Positions 1 through 10,995 of a stretch of 64,000 nucleotides of DNA are shown here, one piece after another; positions within the stretch are counted from its first letter, which is position 1, and every line of letters begins with the position of its first letter. The DNA comes from Isoetes taiwanensis (taxonomy: Eukaryota; Streptophyta; Lycopodiopsida; Isoetales; Isoetaceae): contig JAJEKV010000040.1 in the NCBI GenBank assembly GCA_021234155.1, positions 2,459,799-2,523,798 on the forward strand, read 5' to 3'. A program made the position numbers and the translations under genes. The notes beneath the pieces are model-generated. The model was not told where the DNA came from and did not search any database. It saw only the letters and a program-made list of their open reading frames with translations.

Positions 1-744
1 TAGACAATATTTTCTCTACTTAATGCATGAGACAATGAAACAAAACTTTCAAAGCATTAAGGTCTAGAACCATTAGATAGCCGAATATTTTCATTCGACA
101 GCCCAAGCCCGCAGATCTTCACAATACGACTCACTCTATTTTACATTCTCATTTCATTTATAGGGCTGTGATCCCGCTTAGGCTTGATCCAGGCCGCTTA
201 AATATTGCTTCACCGATGCCTTGACTTTCCTGATTCATTTGTATGCAAAAATGCTCTCCAATATCTGATAGTCAAGTCTTTCCTTATTTGCAATAGGTTA
301 ACCAAATAATATTTTCAACCATTAACATAGTTCAATGGTTTTACCTTTACATGCATTATTCACATAATTCAACCTACATATATCCCACAAGAAACAATAG
401 ACCTAATGAACATGTTTTGTATCCTTCTCTCTATCTGATTTAACATGAATAATTCCATCATTCCCCTTTCATGTTAACATCCATTTGAGATACGATCCCC
501 TCGTTATTCATCGATAAATTGTTCCAGCATACATATCTTCATGATGGAAGTTCAGAACTATTTATACTTGTTTGCTCAAGTTCTCAGAATCGTTTTATCT
601 TTGTTTGCTCTCATGTTTAACATGATTCCAAACTTTCAACATCATATAATCATTTAGATCAAAGTCAATGTTTCTTACTCCAACCGCTCCTCCATTGAAT
701 CATTGTAACCTTACGGTGTGCATAACAATTTGAAATTCCTAACA
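1..744 (-). repeat. LTR (3' LTR) of minus-strand copia element 1
   Basis: Positions 1-465 match 8909-9368 almost base for base, so these are the two LTRs of one element. In element orientation the LTR begins TGTTAGGAATTT (plus-strand end at 744), the usual copia start. By comparison with the other copy, about 87 bp of this LTR lie left of the window, so its full length would be about 830 bp. It is followed inward by RNase H-like coding sequence on the minus strand, which fixes it as the 3' LTR. Confidence 0.85.
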
Positions 745-3146
745 TGTGTTTAAATTTCGGAAACTTGCATTCTCGGGGTGCCCTTTGTCAAAACATCTAA
801 TTGGATCATTTGTTGAGATATGCTTGACAATTATAATACCCTTATGCACCATTTCTCTTATGAAATGCACATGCAACTCAATGTGCTTGGTTCTCCTCGA
901 TGCAAAACCCGGTTCACCGTGATTGCTATGCAACTTTAAGCTATCATAAAAAATAACATGAAGGAGATGTTTGGAAAACTTTGAGCTCATTAAGTAAACG
1001 CTTTTACCCAAACAATTTCTTTTTTGCAAGTGTAGTTGAATTGTACCGCCTCGACCTTTGTGGACATAGCTACTTTGGATTGTTTTTGCTTTTCCAAGCA
1101 ATTGTTGCTCCTCCTAACATCAAACAAAAACCAGAAGTGGATTTTCTAGTGTCTACATCATTTTGCCCAACAAGATCAAAGATATCCCTCGTGAGTGTCA
1201 AATCCTTATTATTGAACATGAGACCATGATTTTTTGTACCCTTCAAGTATCTTAGCACTCTTTTAGCTATTATCCAAAGGTTGATATCCCGGATTGTTAG
1301 AGAATCTGATTGAGCAAAAGCTGACAATTATAAGCAATGTCTGGTCGGTAGAGTTTGAGACAAACAATAAACAACCTATCAATTCCCTATAAGGAACATG
1401 TGCCATTTTGATCATTTACGCTTCATTCATTGGACTCATGTCGTTTGATAGTTTCGCACCTTGAACTATTGGAGTTCTTGAAATATTACAATCTTCCATG
1501 CAAAATCTCTTTTAACATACCTTCAATGTTGTTGATTTGAGTAACTTGTAGGATGTTTTGGATCTATCCTGTAAACCTCCATTCCCAAGAATTTTTTTAG
1601 TTCACCCAAATCCGTCATCTTGTATTTGCTAGTGAGAATATATTTTTGCAATATTCCGTAATTTCAGAGTTGCTTGACCAAGTATATTGTCATCCACATA
1701 TAGAGCAAGAATGCAAAATTGATCTCCCTTGTTGAGAATGTACATATTCCCATCATTCATAAACTGTTTAAACCCCCTTTTTTTGCAGATAGCTATCTAT
1801 CGGTTTGTACCACATTTCTGGGTGCTTGTTTTAGCCCCATACACAGCGCGTTTCAACTTCCGGGACTGTGTTTTTCTCCTTTAGGTTCAAAACACGGAGC
1901 TGGTCTCATATAAACTTCCCTCATTTATTTCGCATTTTAGAAAAATGTGGCCTTACATCCATGTGATGTATTTCTAAATTATTTGCATTTGCAAAGGCAA
2001 GTAAGACCTCGATGCTTGTCAATTTAACTATTGGAGAGAAAGTCTCTTCATAATCTAAACCTCTCTTCGGTGTGAATCCTTGAGCTACTAATCTCGCTTT
2101 ATATTTTGATTCTCCATTTATCCTGTTTTAACCTTGTAAATCCACTTGCTCCTATAACATTCTTACCATCCAGTTTGCTTAACAAGTTCATATGTATGTG
2201 TTCTTTCAAATCCGACATCTCTTCCTTCATGGCTGCCATCCATTTTGTCACGAATTTTTCCGAGCTAATGACCTCAACAAAATTACTTGGTAACCCTCGG
2301 TTCAATAAGAGCCATAATTTGATGTATATCTAATTCATCATCATTGAGTCTTTTACTCTTTCCACTGTCATACGCCATATGTCTCAAGATCTACTTGCAT
2401 TCCTTCCTTGAGTTTTTCAATTTGTTTTTCCTCCTCCTCTTATTTCCTGATTTGATGTCATCCCCATATTCAAAAGCCTCCTCATTTTGCATTTAGGGTT
2501 CTATCTCGGACATTGTTTCTCATTCCTTTTTCAGCTGACCTGTTTGCATCAGATATATTATGATCCATCTCCGATCGTTCTTCAAAATCATCATAACTAC
2601 TTTCCTTGTTTGCATGTTCATCATCCTTTGTTTGGAATTAATTTTTGTTCCTTATTCCAATCCTTGTACACCACGGATTCATTGAAAACAATGTCCCCGC
2701 TTTTATGATTATTTGCCTTTTTCCAAGTGGAACATTCTATATCCTTTGGTATGTTCATCATACCCTACTAAGTAACATTTAATGGCCCTATCATCAAGTT
2801 TCTTCGATTTCCTTTGGCACATGTACATATCCCACACATCCAAATGTTTTAAACATGTCATAAGTTGGTATGTGACCATTCCACATTTCTCAAAGGGTTT
2901 TGCCATTATTACTTGATGTTGGAAGCCTATTTTGAATGTACAACTGCGGTTTTAAGTTTCATCCCACGATAATTTGGCATACGATTGTTTGAGCATAGAT
3001 CGAATCTGCATCCAAAATGGTCCTATTCTTCCTTTTTCAAGCTACTCCATTTTGTTGAGGTGTGAACCCTGCATGTTAGTTGTCTTTTTGATGCCTCGAG
3101 CCCGCAATATTGGTTAAATTCCCCGACAAAAATTTGAATCCATGTC
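745..3146 (-). pseudogene. Copia element 1: decayed integrase-RT-RNase H segment
   Basis: This is the remnant of the pol region of a Ty1/copia retrotransposon, which copies element RNA into DNA and integrates it. Reading down the minus strand: integrase near 3060-3140, the integrase C-terminal segment at 2709-2906 (CYLVGYDEHTKGYRMF), the start of the reverse transcriptase at 2099-2305 (WMAAMKEEM, KNVIGA), and RNase H at 740-1330 (LRYLKGTKNHGL, DTRKSTSGFCLMLGGATIAW, RTKHIELHVHF). Stops and frameshifts interrupt every domain, and no frame runs through. The segment breaks off inside the integrase where copia element 2 begins at 3147. Protease and most of gag are missing from this element. It is a dead copy. 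Confidence 0.85.
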
Positions 3147-3645
3147 GAACTTTGTTTGTATATTAAGATATGCATGGAATTAATACGTGGCAGGATTGCA
3201 TTTATCAGACCGACAAAATTAACAAGATAAAAGCGTGAAGAACAGGTTACGGCTTTGCATCGAAAATTGGCGTTGTATCATCTGGTGAAGATCGGATCAG
3301 GTGGATCTGTTGAGTATATGGCCCAACCTGCTTGATAAGCTATTAGACAGTCGGATTTGCTTGATAGGCGGATCGTGGCGGAATTACCGAGCTTCAAGCC
3401 AAAGACGTTTTTTTCTTTGCCCAGGCTTCTTCTAGCCCGGATTGAACAGTTGCGGCGTATCGCCTTCTTCTTCTCTGCTCTGGGTTTGCTACCTGGATTG
3501 TGCTAATTGCAGCGAATCGCTCATGGGTTGTCCCTGTTCGTCTATGAATATTCTGTAACTTATCTGGTTGTTGCCGAGTTTGTTCTGGTATTGTTCTGCT
3601 GTGGTTGCTAGTGAATAGTTGTTGCAGAGTTTTCATATCTTTTCA
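3147..3645 (+). repeat. 5' LTR of copia element 2 (first 29 bp missing)
   Basis: It matches 7891-8404. Compared with the 3' LTR it lacks the first 29 bp (the TGTTAGAATATATC terminus) and about 25-35 bp near 3590. It also differs around 3365-3415. It ends in ATATCTTTTCA directly before the primer binding site. The missing terminus means this is not a clean insertion end. Confidence 0.85.
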
Positions 3646-3659
3646 GTGGTATCAGAGCC
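3646..3659 (+). promoter_or_regulatory. Primer binding site of copia element 2
   Basis: TGGTATCAGAGCC, one base after the 5' LTR. It is complementary to plant initiator-methionine tRNA, the standard primer for minus-strand DNA synthesis in plant copia elements. Confidence 0.85.
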
Positions 3660-3670
3660 ATTGCAGCATC

Positions 3671-6600
3671 ATGTCCACCCGCTTTGGAGCATCGTTACTG
3701 AATGCCGTAGAAGTTTATAATGGTGGATCTGGCTTTCAGGTATGGAAAGCCAAGATCAAGAGAGTTCTCAAATCAGAAGGGGTTTGGGATATCGTAAAGC
3801 CGCCAAAAGAAGCAGATAAGCTGCAAGAGGCGATGACGAGGCTTGAGAAGCTGACGTTGAGTGATGGAGCAGTCAAGAAGGAGAAGAGTAAATCGAAAAG
3901 CAAGGCTGGAACGTCTGATACAGCAGGGGCTGCTTCAGCAAAAGTTAACGAAGCAAAAGGTATTATCTGTAGCAAGGTTGGCTCTAGTATTCTGTTGAAA
4001 TTGCAAGGATTGTCGCCACAAGACATGTGGTTATACCTTCTAAAAAATTATGAAAGTAAATCATCATCACAGATTGATGTTTTAGAGAAAGAACTAAGAA
4101 GTCTTAAATATCATGAAGGTGATAATCTAGAAGTTTTCTTTCAAACTTTAGATATGATATTGTTTGACTTAAAAGCTGCTGGCGCTGTTCTTTCAAAAGA
4201 AGCTGAGTTGTTAGCTATCTCAAGAGCTTTCTCTGATTATGAACAAATTGCAATCCTGATAAGAAACGTAGCAAAGAGTCGTGAAGAGGCAGAAAGAATT
4301 GCTCGTACAGAGATTGAACAGAAAAGGGTTGTAAAAGATGAGAATGACGGGGCTGAGGTCTTATATGCTAGTCGATCACGAGGTCGAGGTAAGGAAGGCA
4401 GAATTGGTCCATGTTTTGCTTGTAATGAATATGGTCATATAAAGGCTAATTGCCCAAATTTAACCAAAGAGATTTTTTGTTATAATTGTGGTGGAAGGGG
4501 ACATATTTCTTCTAAGTGTTCTAGTCCAAAGAATCAAGGGAGAAGAGGAGGTGCTGCACGTGGAACTGTAAGAGGAAGAGGTAAGAATAAATTCAGTGCT
4601 GTGAATGTGGCTGTTAAAGCAAATGTAGAAGAAGAAGATGATGAGGTAATTCATAAAGCCTTTCTTGCAATTAAGCGTAATACACGCACTAACTCTCTTG
4701 TAATAGATAGTGGAGCTGAGCGATCCGTAGTCTGCTCTTCAGAAATGCTTACAGGATGCTCAGGAACTGGGGCGAGGCATATTCAATTAGGAAACGGAAA
4801 TTTGCAACAAGTAGAAGGAGTGGGTATGCTGGAGTTATTTGATCTTGATGGAAAACCTGTAAGCTTAAAAGATGTATTGTGCGTGCCAAACTTGATCAGA
4901 AATTTGATATCAGTTAGTCAATTAGTGGATTTGGGATATAGAGTGGTGTTTGATAAAGAAGTATGTGAAATATTGCATAATAATAGACTGGTATTCCTGG
5001 CTAAAAGAAATGGTGATTTATTTGAGTTGAACAAAGATGAGATAGTTGGTGTAAATACAGTAATGCGTCCATCAATTAGATTGTGGCATGAAAGGCTAGC
5101 TCACACGCATATTAAGAATGTTGAATACATGGCTAAAAAAGGGTTAATAGATTGTTCAGATGAAAAATGCCAAATTATTTGCCATGGGTGCATGCTAGGA
5201 AAGCATACAAGAATACCTTTTAAAAAAGGTAAACAGCGTGCAAGTGACTTGCTTGAATTAGTGCATACAGATCTTTGCGGACCTATGAATATTAGAAGTG
5301 TAAGTGGAAAAAGGTATTACATTTCATTTATTGATGACTATAGTAGGAGGGCTAAGTGCTATTTTTTAACCGAGAAAAGGCAAGCTTTAGAAGCATTTAA
5401 GCAGTTTACAGCAGAAGTTGAATGCGAAACTGGTAGAAAAATTAAATGTATAAGATCAGACAGAGGGGGTGAATACATGTCAAGAAAGTTCAAGGGTTTT
5501 TGCCTAGAAAAAGGAATCAGAAGGCAGCTCACTTGCAGATATAGTCCTCAGCAGAATGGAGTTGCAGAACGTAAAAATAGAACGGTGTTAGATGCTGCAA
5601 GAGCAATGCTAAAACATGCAAAGTTGCCTAATTACTTATGGGCAGAAGCAGTTAAAGCAGCATTCTATATACAAAACAGATTACCTTCAGTTAGCATAGG
5701 TGGTGGCATTCCCGAAGAAATATGGACCGGCAGGCAACAGAATTATGATAAATTCAAAGCATATGGATGTCTAACTTATGTTCATGTTCCAGAAGAAGTA
5801 CGGACAAAGCTTGAGGATCGAGCAACGGAAGCATTTCTCGTTGGCTATGATGAAGAAGCGAAAGGTTATCGATTGTACGATCCGGATTCAAGAAAGGTAT
5901 ATATTAGCAGAGATGTGACCTTTGACGAATCAATTTTATACAAAGATAGAAAAGCTATAAGAGGTGCTGAGGATACCAAACTTAAGGAGGAGAATGTAGA
6001 TAATATAAAATCTGAAATTCCTATAGATATAGATGATGATAATGGTATTGAGATTCCAGATCATAGTCAGACAATAGGAACACCAATAGTCGATGAAGTG
6101 CCCATAGTGGATTCTCAACATCCTAAGAAACGCAAGAGTGAAGTAGAACGTTTAAAGGAGAACTTGCAAGTAGACGAAGAATTATATGGAAGACAAGAAT
6201 CAGGTAAAAGTAGAAGATTGCAGGTAGTTCTTTTACCAGATGATAATGTTCCTGCAATAATGGCGTTGTTTGAGCCTGGAATACCTAATGATTTTAATGA
6301 AGCAATTAGTGCAGAAGATGCAGAAGAATGGAAACGTGCAATGGATAGTGAGATGCAGTCATTTACTGACAATCAAACGTATGAGTTAGTAAAACGCCCT
6401 GAAGGAAAAAATATAGTTGGAAACAAATGGGTGTTTAAAATTAAACGGGGATCAGATGGAAGCTTACAAAAGTATAAAGCCAGACTTGTCGCACAGGGGT
6501 TCTCACAGGAAAAAGGTATAGATTATAAGGAAACTTTTTCTCCTATTGTTAAACTAACTAGTTTAAGGGCCATTTTAGCATATGCAAATGCCAATAACCT

Positions 6601-7867
6601 TGAGTTACATCATATGGATGTAAGTACAGCATTCTTGAATGCGGATATTGAGGAAGAAATCTATATGAAACAAGCGCCGGGGTACGAGCAAGGAGAGGAC
6701 ATGGTATGGAAGTTAAAGAAAGCAGTTTATGGATTGAGACAAGCCCCGAGACAGTGGTATGTATGCATAGACAATTATCTAAAGATGCAAGGTTTTGAAA
6801 AGCTAAAATCTGATGGTAACCTTTACGTTTTTCGCCATAATGATAACTTTTGCATAATAGCGCTCTATGTAGATGATTGTATAATGGCATCAAATAGTAC
6901 AGATTGCTTAAATCATTGTAAGACAGTGTTAAAAGAGAAATTCAAGATGACAGATCTAGGAGATCTTAAGTTTTTTCTTGGTCTGGAAGTGCATAGAGAA
7001 AGAGAGACTAAAAGGATGATAATTACACAAACTAAGAATATTCAGGGGATTTTAGAAAGGTTCAGTATGACTGCATGTAATCCAGTTAAAACACCCATGG
7101 TAGTTGGGGCAAAGTTAAGTAATGAAATGTGCCCAAAAACCGCTTCAGAGCAAACACGTATGGAAAAGGTGCCGTACAAAGAGCTAATTGGATGTTTACT
7201 CTATGTGGCGAACTGTACACGTCCAGACATTGCGTATGCAGTTAATTTTCTAAGTCGCTTTGCAAGCAATCCAGGACAGGCACATTGGCTAGCAGCAAAA
7301 AGAATTCTCAGATATTTGAAAGGAACACTTAATGATGGGCTACAGTACAAATGGGAACAGCAAACTAGCATAACTCTGAAAGCATATGCGGATGCTGATT
7401 GGGCAGGAGATACAGATTCTCGAAAATCCACATCAGGGTATGTTACCATGTTAGGAGGAGCAGCTATTTCATGGAGAAGTAAAAAACAATCCTCAGTTGC
7501 CATGTCTTCAGCAGAAGCAGAATATATAGCAGTGTCTCTTGTGGCTAAAGAAGTTGTATGGTTAAAAGGTTTATTGGAAGAGCTAGGGATAATACAGGAT
7601 AAGTCAGTTCAGCTACACAGTGATAGTATGAGTTGCATAGCAATGACAAAAAATCCTATAATGCACGAAAGAACGAAACATATTGAGCTACATATGCATT
7701 TCGTCAGAGATTTGGTTCAAAAAGGTTTGATACAAGTAGTATACGTGTCAACAGATAACCAAATTGCAGATTTGCTCACTAAGGCCTTAGGAGAAGAAAA
7801 ATGTAACAAGCACAAGCTGGAAATTGGCATCATGAAGGAGGAATGTGACATGAAGGAGGAGTGTTAG
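3671..7867 (+). CDS. Copia element 2: intact Gag-Pol polyprotein
   Basis: A single frame of about 1,398 residues encodes the whole Ty1/copia polyprotein. I start at ATG 3671 because MSTRFGASLL matches the gag start of the other two copia copies here (MSTRLGASLL at 8789, MSTRFAVNLL at 12899); the open frame itself begins at 3605. Domains in order: gag (about 1-230); two CCHC zinc knuckles (CFACNEYGHIKANC, CYNCGGRGHISSKC; about 255-300); aspartic protease (VIDSGAERSVV, about 340); pre-integrase region (LWHERLAHTHIKNVEY) with HHCC residues; integrase core (HTDLCGPM, SFIDDYSRR, IRSDRGGEY, PQQNGVAERKNR); reverse transcriptase (NKWVFKIKRG, YVDDCIMAS); and RNase H (MSSAEAEYIAVS, HERTKHIELHMHF). The stop codon lies in the first bases of the 3' LTR. 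No disabling mutation is visible. The damaged 5' LTR argues against present autonomy. Confidence 0.95.
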   Translation: MSTRFGASLLNAVEVYNGGSGFQVWKAKIKRVLKSEGVWDIVKPPKEADKLQEAMTRLEKLTLSDGAVKKEKSKSKSKAGTSDTAGAASAKVNEAKGIICSKVGSSILLKLQGLSPQDMWLYLLKNYESKSSSQIDVLEKELRSLKYHEGDNLEVFFQTLDMILFDLKAAGAVLSKEAELLAISRAFSDYEQIAILIRNVAKSREEAERIARTEIEQKRVVKDENDGAEVLYASRSRGRGKEGRIGPCFACNEYGHIKANCPNLTKEIFCYNCGGRGHISSKCSSPKNQGRRGGAARGTVRGRGKNKFSAVNVAVKANVEEEDDEVIHKAFLAIKRNTRTNSLVIDSGAERSVVCSSEMLTGCSGTGARHIQLGNGNLQQVEGVGMLELFDLDGKPVSLKDVLCVPNLIRNLISVSQLVDLGYRVVFDKEVCEILHNNRLVFLAKRNGDLFELNKDEIVGVNTVMRPSIRLWHERLAHTHIKNVEYMAKKGLIDCSDEKCQIICHGCMLGKHTRIPFKKGKQRASDLLELVHTDLCGPMNIRSVSGKRYYISFIDDYSRRAKCYFLTEKRQALEAFKQFTAEVECETGRKIKCIRSDRGGEYMSRKFKGFCLEKGIRRQLTCRYSPQQNGVAERKNRTVLDAARAMLKHAKLPNYLWAEAVKAAFYIQNRLPSVSIGGGIPEEIWTGRQQNYDKFKAYGCLTYVHVPEEVRTKLEDRATEAFLVGYDEEAKGYRLYDPDSRKVYISRDVTFDESILYKDRKAIRGAEDTKLKEENVDNIKSEIPIDIDDDNGIEIPDHSQTIGTPIVDEVPIVDSQHPKKRKSEVERLKENLQVDEELYGRQESGKSRRLQVVLLPDDNVPAIMALFEPGIPNDFNEAISAEDAEEWKRAMDSEMQSFTDNQTYELVKRPEGKNIVGNKWVFKIKRGSDGSLQKYKARLVAQGFSQEKGIDYKETFSPIVKLTSLRAILAYANANNLELHHMDVSTAFLNADIEEEIYMKQAPGYEQGEDMVWKLKKAVYGLRQAPRQWYVCIDNYLKMQGFEKLKSDGNLYVFRHNDNFCIIALYVDDCIMASNSTDCLNHCKTVLKEKFKMTDLGDLKFFLGLEVHRERETKRMIITQTKNIQGILERFSMTACNPVKTPMVVGAKLSNEMCPKTASEQTRMEKVPYKELIGCLLYVANCTRPDIAYAVNFLSRFASNPGQAHWLAAKRILRYLKGTLNDGLQYKWEQQTSITLKAYADADWAGDTDSRKSTSGYVTMLGGAAISWRSKKQSSVAMSSAEAEYIAVSLVAKEVVWLKGLLEELGIIQDKSVQLHSDSMSCIAMTKNPIMHERTKHIELHMHFVRDLVQKGLIQVVYVSTDNQIADLLTKALGEEKCNKHKLEIGIMKEECDMKEEC
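7848..7861 (+). promoter_or_regulatory. Polypurine tract of copia element 2
   Basis: The purine-rich run GAAGGAGGAG directly precedes the 3' LTR start TGTTAG at 7862. This is the expected position for priming plus-strand DNA synthesis. It overlaps the last codons of the polyprotein. Confidence 0.7.
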
Positions 7868-8404
7868 AATATATCATGTCACAACCTATAGAACTTTGTT
7901 TGTATATTAAGATATGCATGGAATTAATACGTGGCAGGATTGCATTTATCAGACCGACAAAATTAACAAGATAAAAGCGTGAAGAACAGGTTACGGCTTT
8001 GCATCGAAAATTGGCATTGTATCATCTGGTGAAGATCGGATCAGGTGGATCTGTTGAGTATATGGCCCAACCTGCTTGATAAGCTATTAGACAGTCGGAT
8101 TTGCTTGATAGACTGCCGGAATTGGCTGAGCTTCAGCACATGTTTTCTTTGCTGCCCAGGCTTCTTCTAGCCCGGATTGAACAGTTGCGGCGTATCGCCT
8201 TCTTCTTCTCTGCTCTGGGTTTGCTACCTGGATTGTGCTAATTGCAGCGAATCGCTCATGGGTTGTCCCTGTTCGTCTATGAATATTCTGTAACTTATCT
8301 GGTTGTTGCCGAGTTTGTTACGGTATTGGTCTAGAAGAATAGATTAGTTATCACCGAAGTTGGTTGCTAGTGAATAGTTGTTGCAAGAGTTTTCATATCT
8401 TTCA
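7862..8404 (+). repeat. 3' LTR of copia element 2
   Basis: 543 bp, TGTTAGAATA...ATATCTTTCA, matching 3147-3645. It is complete at its 5' end, unlike the other LTR. Immediately after it the minus-strand gag of copia element 1 resumes. Confidence 0.88.
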
Positions 8405-8789
8405 GTTTTGTTCTCATAAGTAGCAATCAAATACTTCCATATAGCTCTAGGACTCATACCTCTGACCTTTAGAAGTATGCTGGATCCTAGCTTGACAGTA
8501 ATAATGCTTTTAGCTTCAATCAATTTTGCTGCTACACTTATCTCTGAACTTACCTCAGTAAGACTTTCATCATCCTTGTCCTTAGCACTTGAACTTGAAG
8601 CAGTTGATCTAACTGCCTCCTTCCCACCGGGCCGAAATGCTCAATCGCTCAACTTCTCCTCGTAACATAGGTCCACAGACCTTCCACCTCCAACACTTCT
8701 TTTATTTTTTCCTTCCACACTTGGAAGCCCCCTGTTCCTTTAAACACATCAACAGCACTTAGAAGAGATGCTCCTAGTCTAGTTGACAT
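8405..8789 (-). pseudogene. Copia element 1: gag N-terminal remnant
   Basis: On the minus strand it starts MSTRLGASLLSAVDVFKGT and continues GGFQVWKEKIKEVLEVEGLW. That is the N-terminal gag of the outer element, closely related to the gag of element 2. After a frame break it reads KLIEAKSIITVKLGSSILLK and ends near YENK, at the edge of the inserted element. From there to mid-integrase (about 3147) this copia has lost its zinc knuckles, protease and the first part of integrase, so the junction is not a simple insertion. Confidence 0.8.
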
Positions 8790-8807
8790 TTTTCCCAACC
8801 TGGTTAT

Positions 8808-8820
8808 GCTCTGATACCAA
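8808..8820 (-). promoter_or_regulatory. Primer binding site of copia element 1
   Basis: The minus strand reads TTGGTATCAGAGC, complementary to initiator-Met tRNA. It is located between the right LTR and the gag start and confirms minus orientation. Confidence 0.8.
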
Positions 8821-8821
8821 A

Positions 8822-9368
8822 TGAAGATTTTATAATGTTGCAAAGCCACAAATACTAGTATCAATAACTTCAAATTGATCACCTAGCAATGCTCTCCTAT
8901 GAATATCTAGACAATATTTTCTCTACTTAATGCATGAGACAATGAAACAAAACTTTCAAAGCATTAAGGTCTAGAACCATTAGATAGCCGAATATTTTCA
9001 TTCGATAGCCCAAGCCTGCATCTTCGACAATACAGCTCACTCTATTTTACATTCTCATTTCATTTATAGGGCCAGATCCGGCCGCCTAGGCTTGGATCCG
9101 GCCGCTTAGCTATTGCTTCACTGATGCCTTGACTTTCCTGATTCATTTGTATGCAGCTGTCTCTCCAATATACGACCGTCAAGTCTTTCCTTATTTGCAA
9201 TAGGTTAACCAGTCAATATCTTCAACCATTAACATAGTTCAATGGTTTTACCTTAACTGCATTATTCACATAATTCAACCTACATATATCCCACAAGAAA
9301 CAATAGACCTAATGAACATGTTTTGTATCCCTCTCTCTATCCGGATTTAACATGAATAATTCCATCAT
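8822..9368 (-). repeat. 5' LTR of copia element 1 (truncated)
   Basis: Matches 1-465 of the window. The match stops abruptly after AATTCCATCAT, where the left copy continues for another 279 bp and this copy switches to unrelated GC-rich sequence. The outer end of the LTR is therefore lost. Confidence 0.85.
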
Positions 9369-9480
9369 ACACGCCACCCTAATCGACGTATGCGACGACG
9401 TAGCTTCCGGGGCTAGTAGCCCCCTAGGGGGCAACTTGCTAGGTGTGTGCATTTCTTATTAATGTGCACATGCACATTTA

Positions 9481-9634
9481 TTAAGGTGCACACATTTCCA
9501 TGTGGGCACATTTAGGTGCACACATTTCCATGTGGGCACATTTAGGTGCACACATTTCCATGTGGGCCCATTTAGGTGCACACATTTCCATGTGGGCACA
9601 TTTGGGTGCACATTTCCATGTGGGGCACATTTGG
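9481..9634 (+). repeat. 30-bp tandem repeat, about 5 copies
   Basis: Units begin at 9481, 9511, 9541, 9571 and 9601 with the core GGTGCACACATTTCCATGTG. The last unit is partial. The repeat is in the U3-like half of the solo LTR and has no spacers. Confidence 0.9.
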
Positions 9635-9666
9635 CCACCTAGCCATTAAAGGCAGTGGGCCCATTT

Positions 9667-9701
9667 CCAATTATCCCCACATGCCTAAAGGGGATAATTG
9701 G
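9667..9701. promoter_or_regulatory. Perfect 12-bp inverted repeat upstream of TATA-like box
   Basis: CCAATTATCCCC and GGGGATAATTGG flank an 11-base loop, about 20 bp before CTATTTAAG. The position fits a promoter element or transcript hairpin within the solo LTR. The function is inferred only. Confidence 0.55.
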
Positions 9702-10995
9702 AAACCCTAGCTAACCCCTTGTCTATTTAAGTAGGAGAACCCTAACTTGCCCATTTTCGTTTCTAGGGTTTTAGAGCCCTGTTTTGGCTGTCCCAAGGGT
9801 CAAAACCGCCCCCCTGACCGCCTCGAGAGAATTGCACCATTAGTTTCCCTTGATTCGAGCATTTCAGCAGGATGGTCGAACTCAAGTCAGGAGGAGGAAC
9901 TCAAGGATCAGGTATTTGGCCAATTAAATAGTCTAAACCTTATTTTAGTCATAGATTCAGTAGGTTTAGCCTATTAAATTGCCCATAGCAGCCCTCTAGA
10001 TCTCTAGATACCAGACTCTAACTAAAGAACCTAACTCTATGATATAGATTAGATCTTGTTCTTTAGTTCTTCCAGGATGTATATGGATGATGTATCTCTA
10101 TGAACTCCTTGTATTGGGAAGGGGGTAGAGACCTAAAGCTTGGTAGTAGATGCTCCTAGATTAGCCTCCTCTAGCACACTATAGATTCGGCCCAGTGTAC
10201 AAGAACCACACCGGGTTGTGGGTGAAGGGGCCGACCGGGCCGAGAAGGAGGTTCATGTCCTGACTCTTGAACGATCCCTCTGGTGTGTAAGGCCTACCAG
10301 GGATCATGGTGACTAGGTCTAATGGCTCACCACTGAAAGTGCGGGTGAGGCATGGGCTCACACCGTGAAGTGGTGTACACTTTCCAGTGGGTTCGAATGC
10401 AGGCAAAGGGCCCTCTAGTCACCTTGAGTCACATGTAGATCTCGGAGGGGGTGATCCCTTCACGCCCCATCGGAACCGGGAGGATGAAACCTGGGAATAG
10501 CCCTTTGGCTATGCATCCGGGGCTGGGCCAGTCCCGACACTTTTCGGCCTACTCGCAAAGTGTGCACGGGGAGGGGCGGATGGAGTGGACAACCCTATGC
10601 CATGTTCATATGCCAGCCAAATCCATTGTCATGAATTCTGTCTGCAATGAACTCTGGAGACCCAAGCCGTCAGGCATCCCCTTGAGTCTGAGCCTTGGGT
10701 AGAACTCCCCATATGTATTGTGCTCACCTTGTTCATGCAGATGTGATGGACCACCCTTCGAGGTGGATATGTGCTTATGTTATATACTAACATGTATGTT
10801 ACGCTTCCGCAGCTAGGTAGACCCTGAGGGAGACGGGGTAAAATGACCCCTTCACTCTTCCCCCGGAACCCCACACGGTTTAAAGGTGTTATGTGGAGGG
10901 CCCCACAGATCGGCATGGAGCTGGTATGGGGGATGAACTTCTGTTTGTATACGGTGAGTGTACCGTATACGAGTAGGGGACGTCACATACTCCAT

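Larger units (their letters stand above)
9369..10995 (+). repeat. Solo LTR related to the long gypsy LTRs at 21728 and 31416
   Basis: On the plus strand it ends GGGGACGTCACA. It shares several blocks with the reverse complement of the chromovirus LTRs: CGCAAAGTGTGCACGG followed by GGAGGGGCGGATGGAGTGG near 10555-10595, and GGGTAGAGACCT..ATGCTCCTAGA near 10125-10160. So it belongs to the same LTR family, in the opposite orientation. It has no internal region. The left part contains a 30-bp tandem repeat, a 12-bp-stem hairpin and a TATA-like CTATTTAAG near 9722. The flanks (ATCAT left, TACTC right) do not match, and each side is a different truncated copia. The left boundary is therefore approximate. 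Confidence 0.7.

Noticed and set aside
9481-9634. CRISPR-like direct repeats
   Set aside because: Units are head-to-tail with no unique spacers and lie in a plant LTR.
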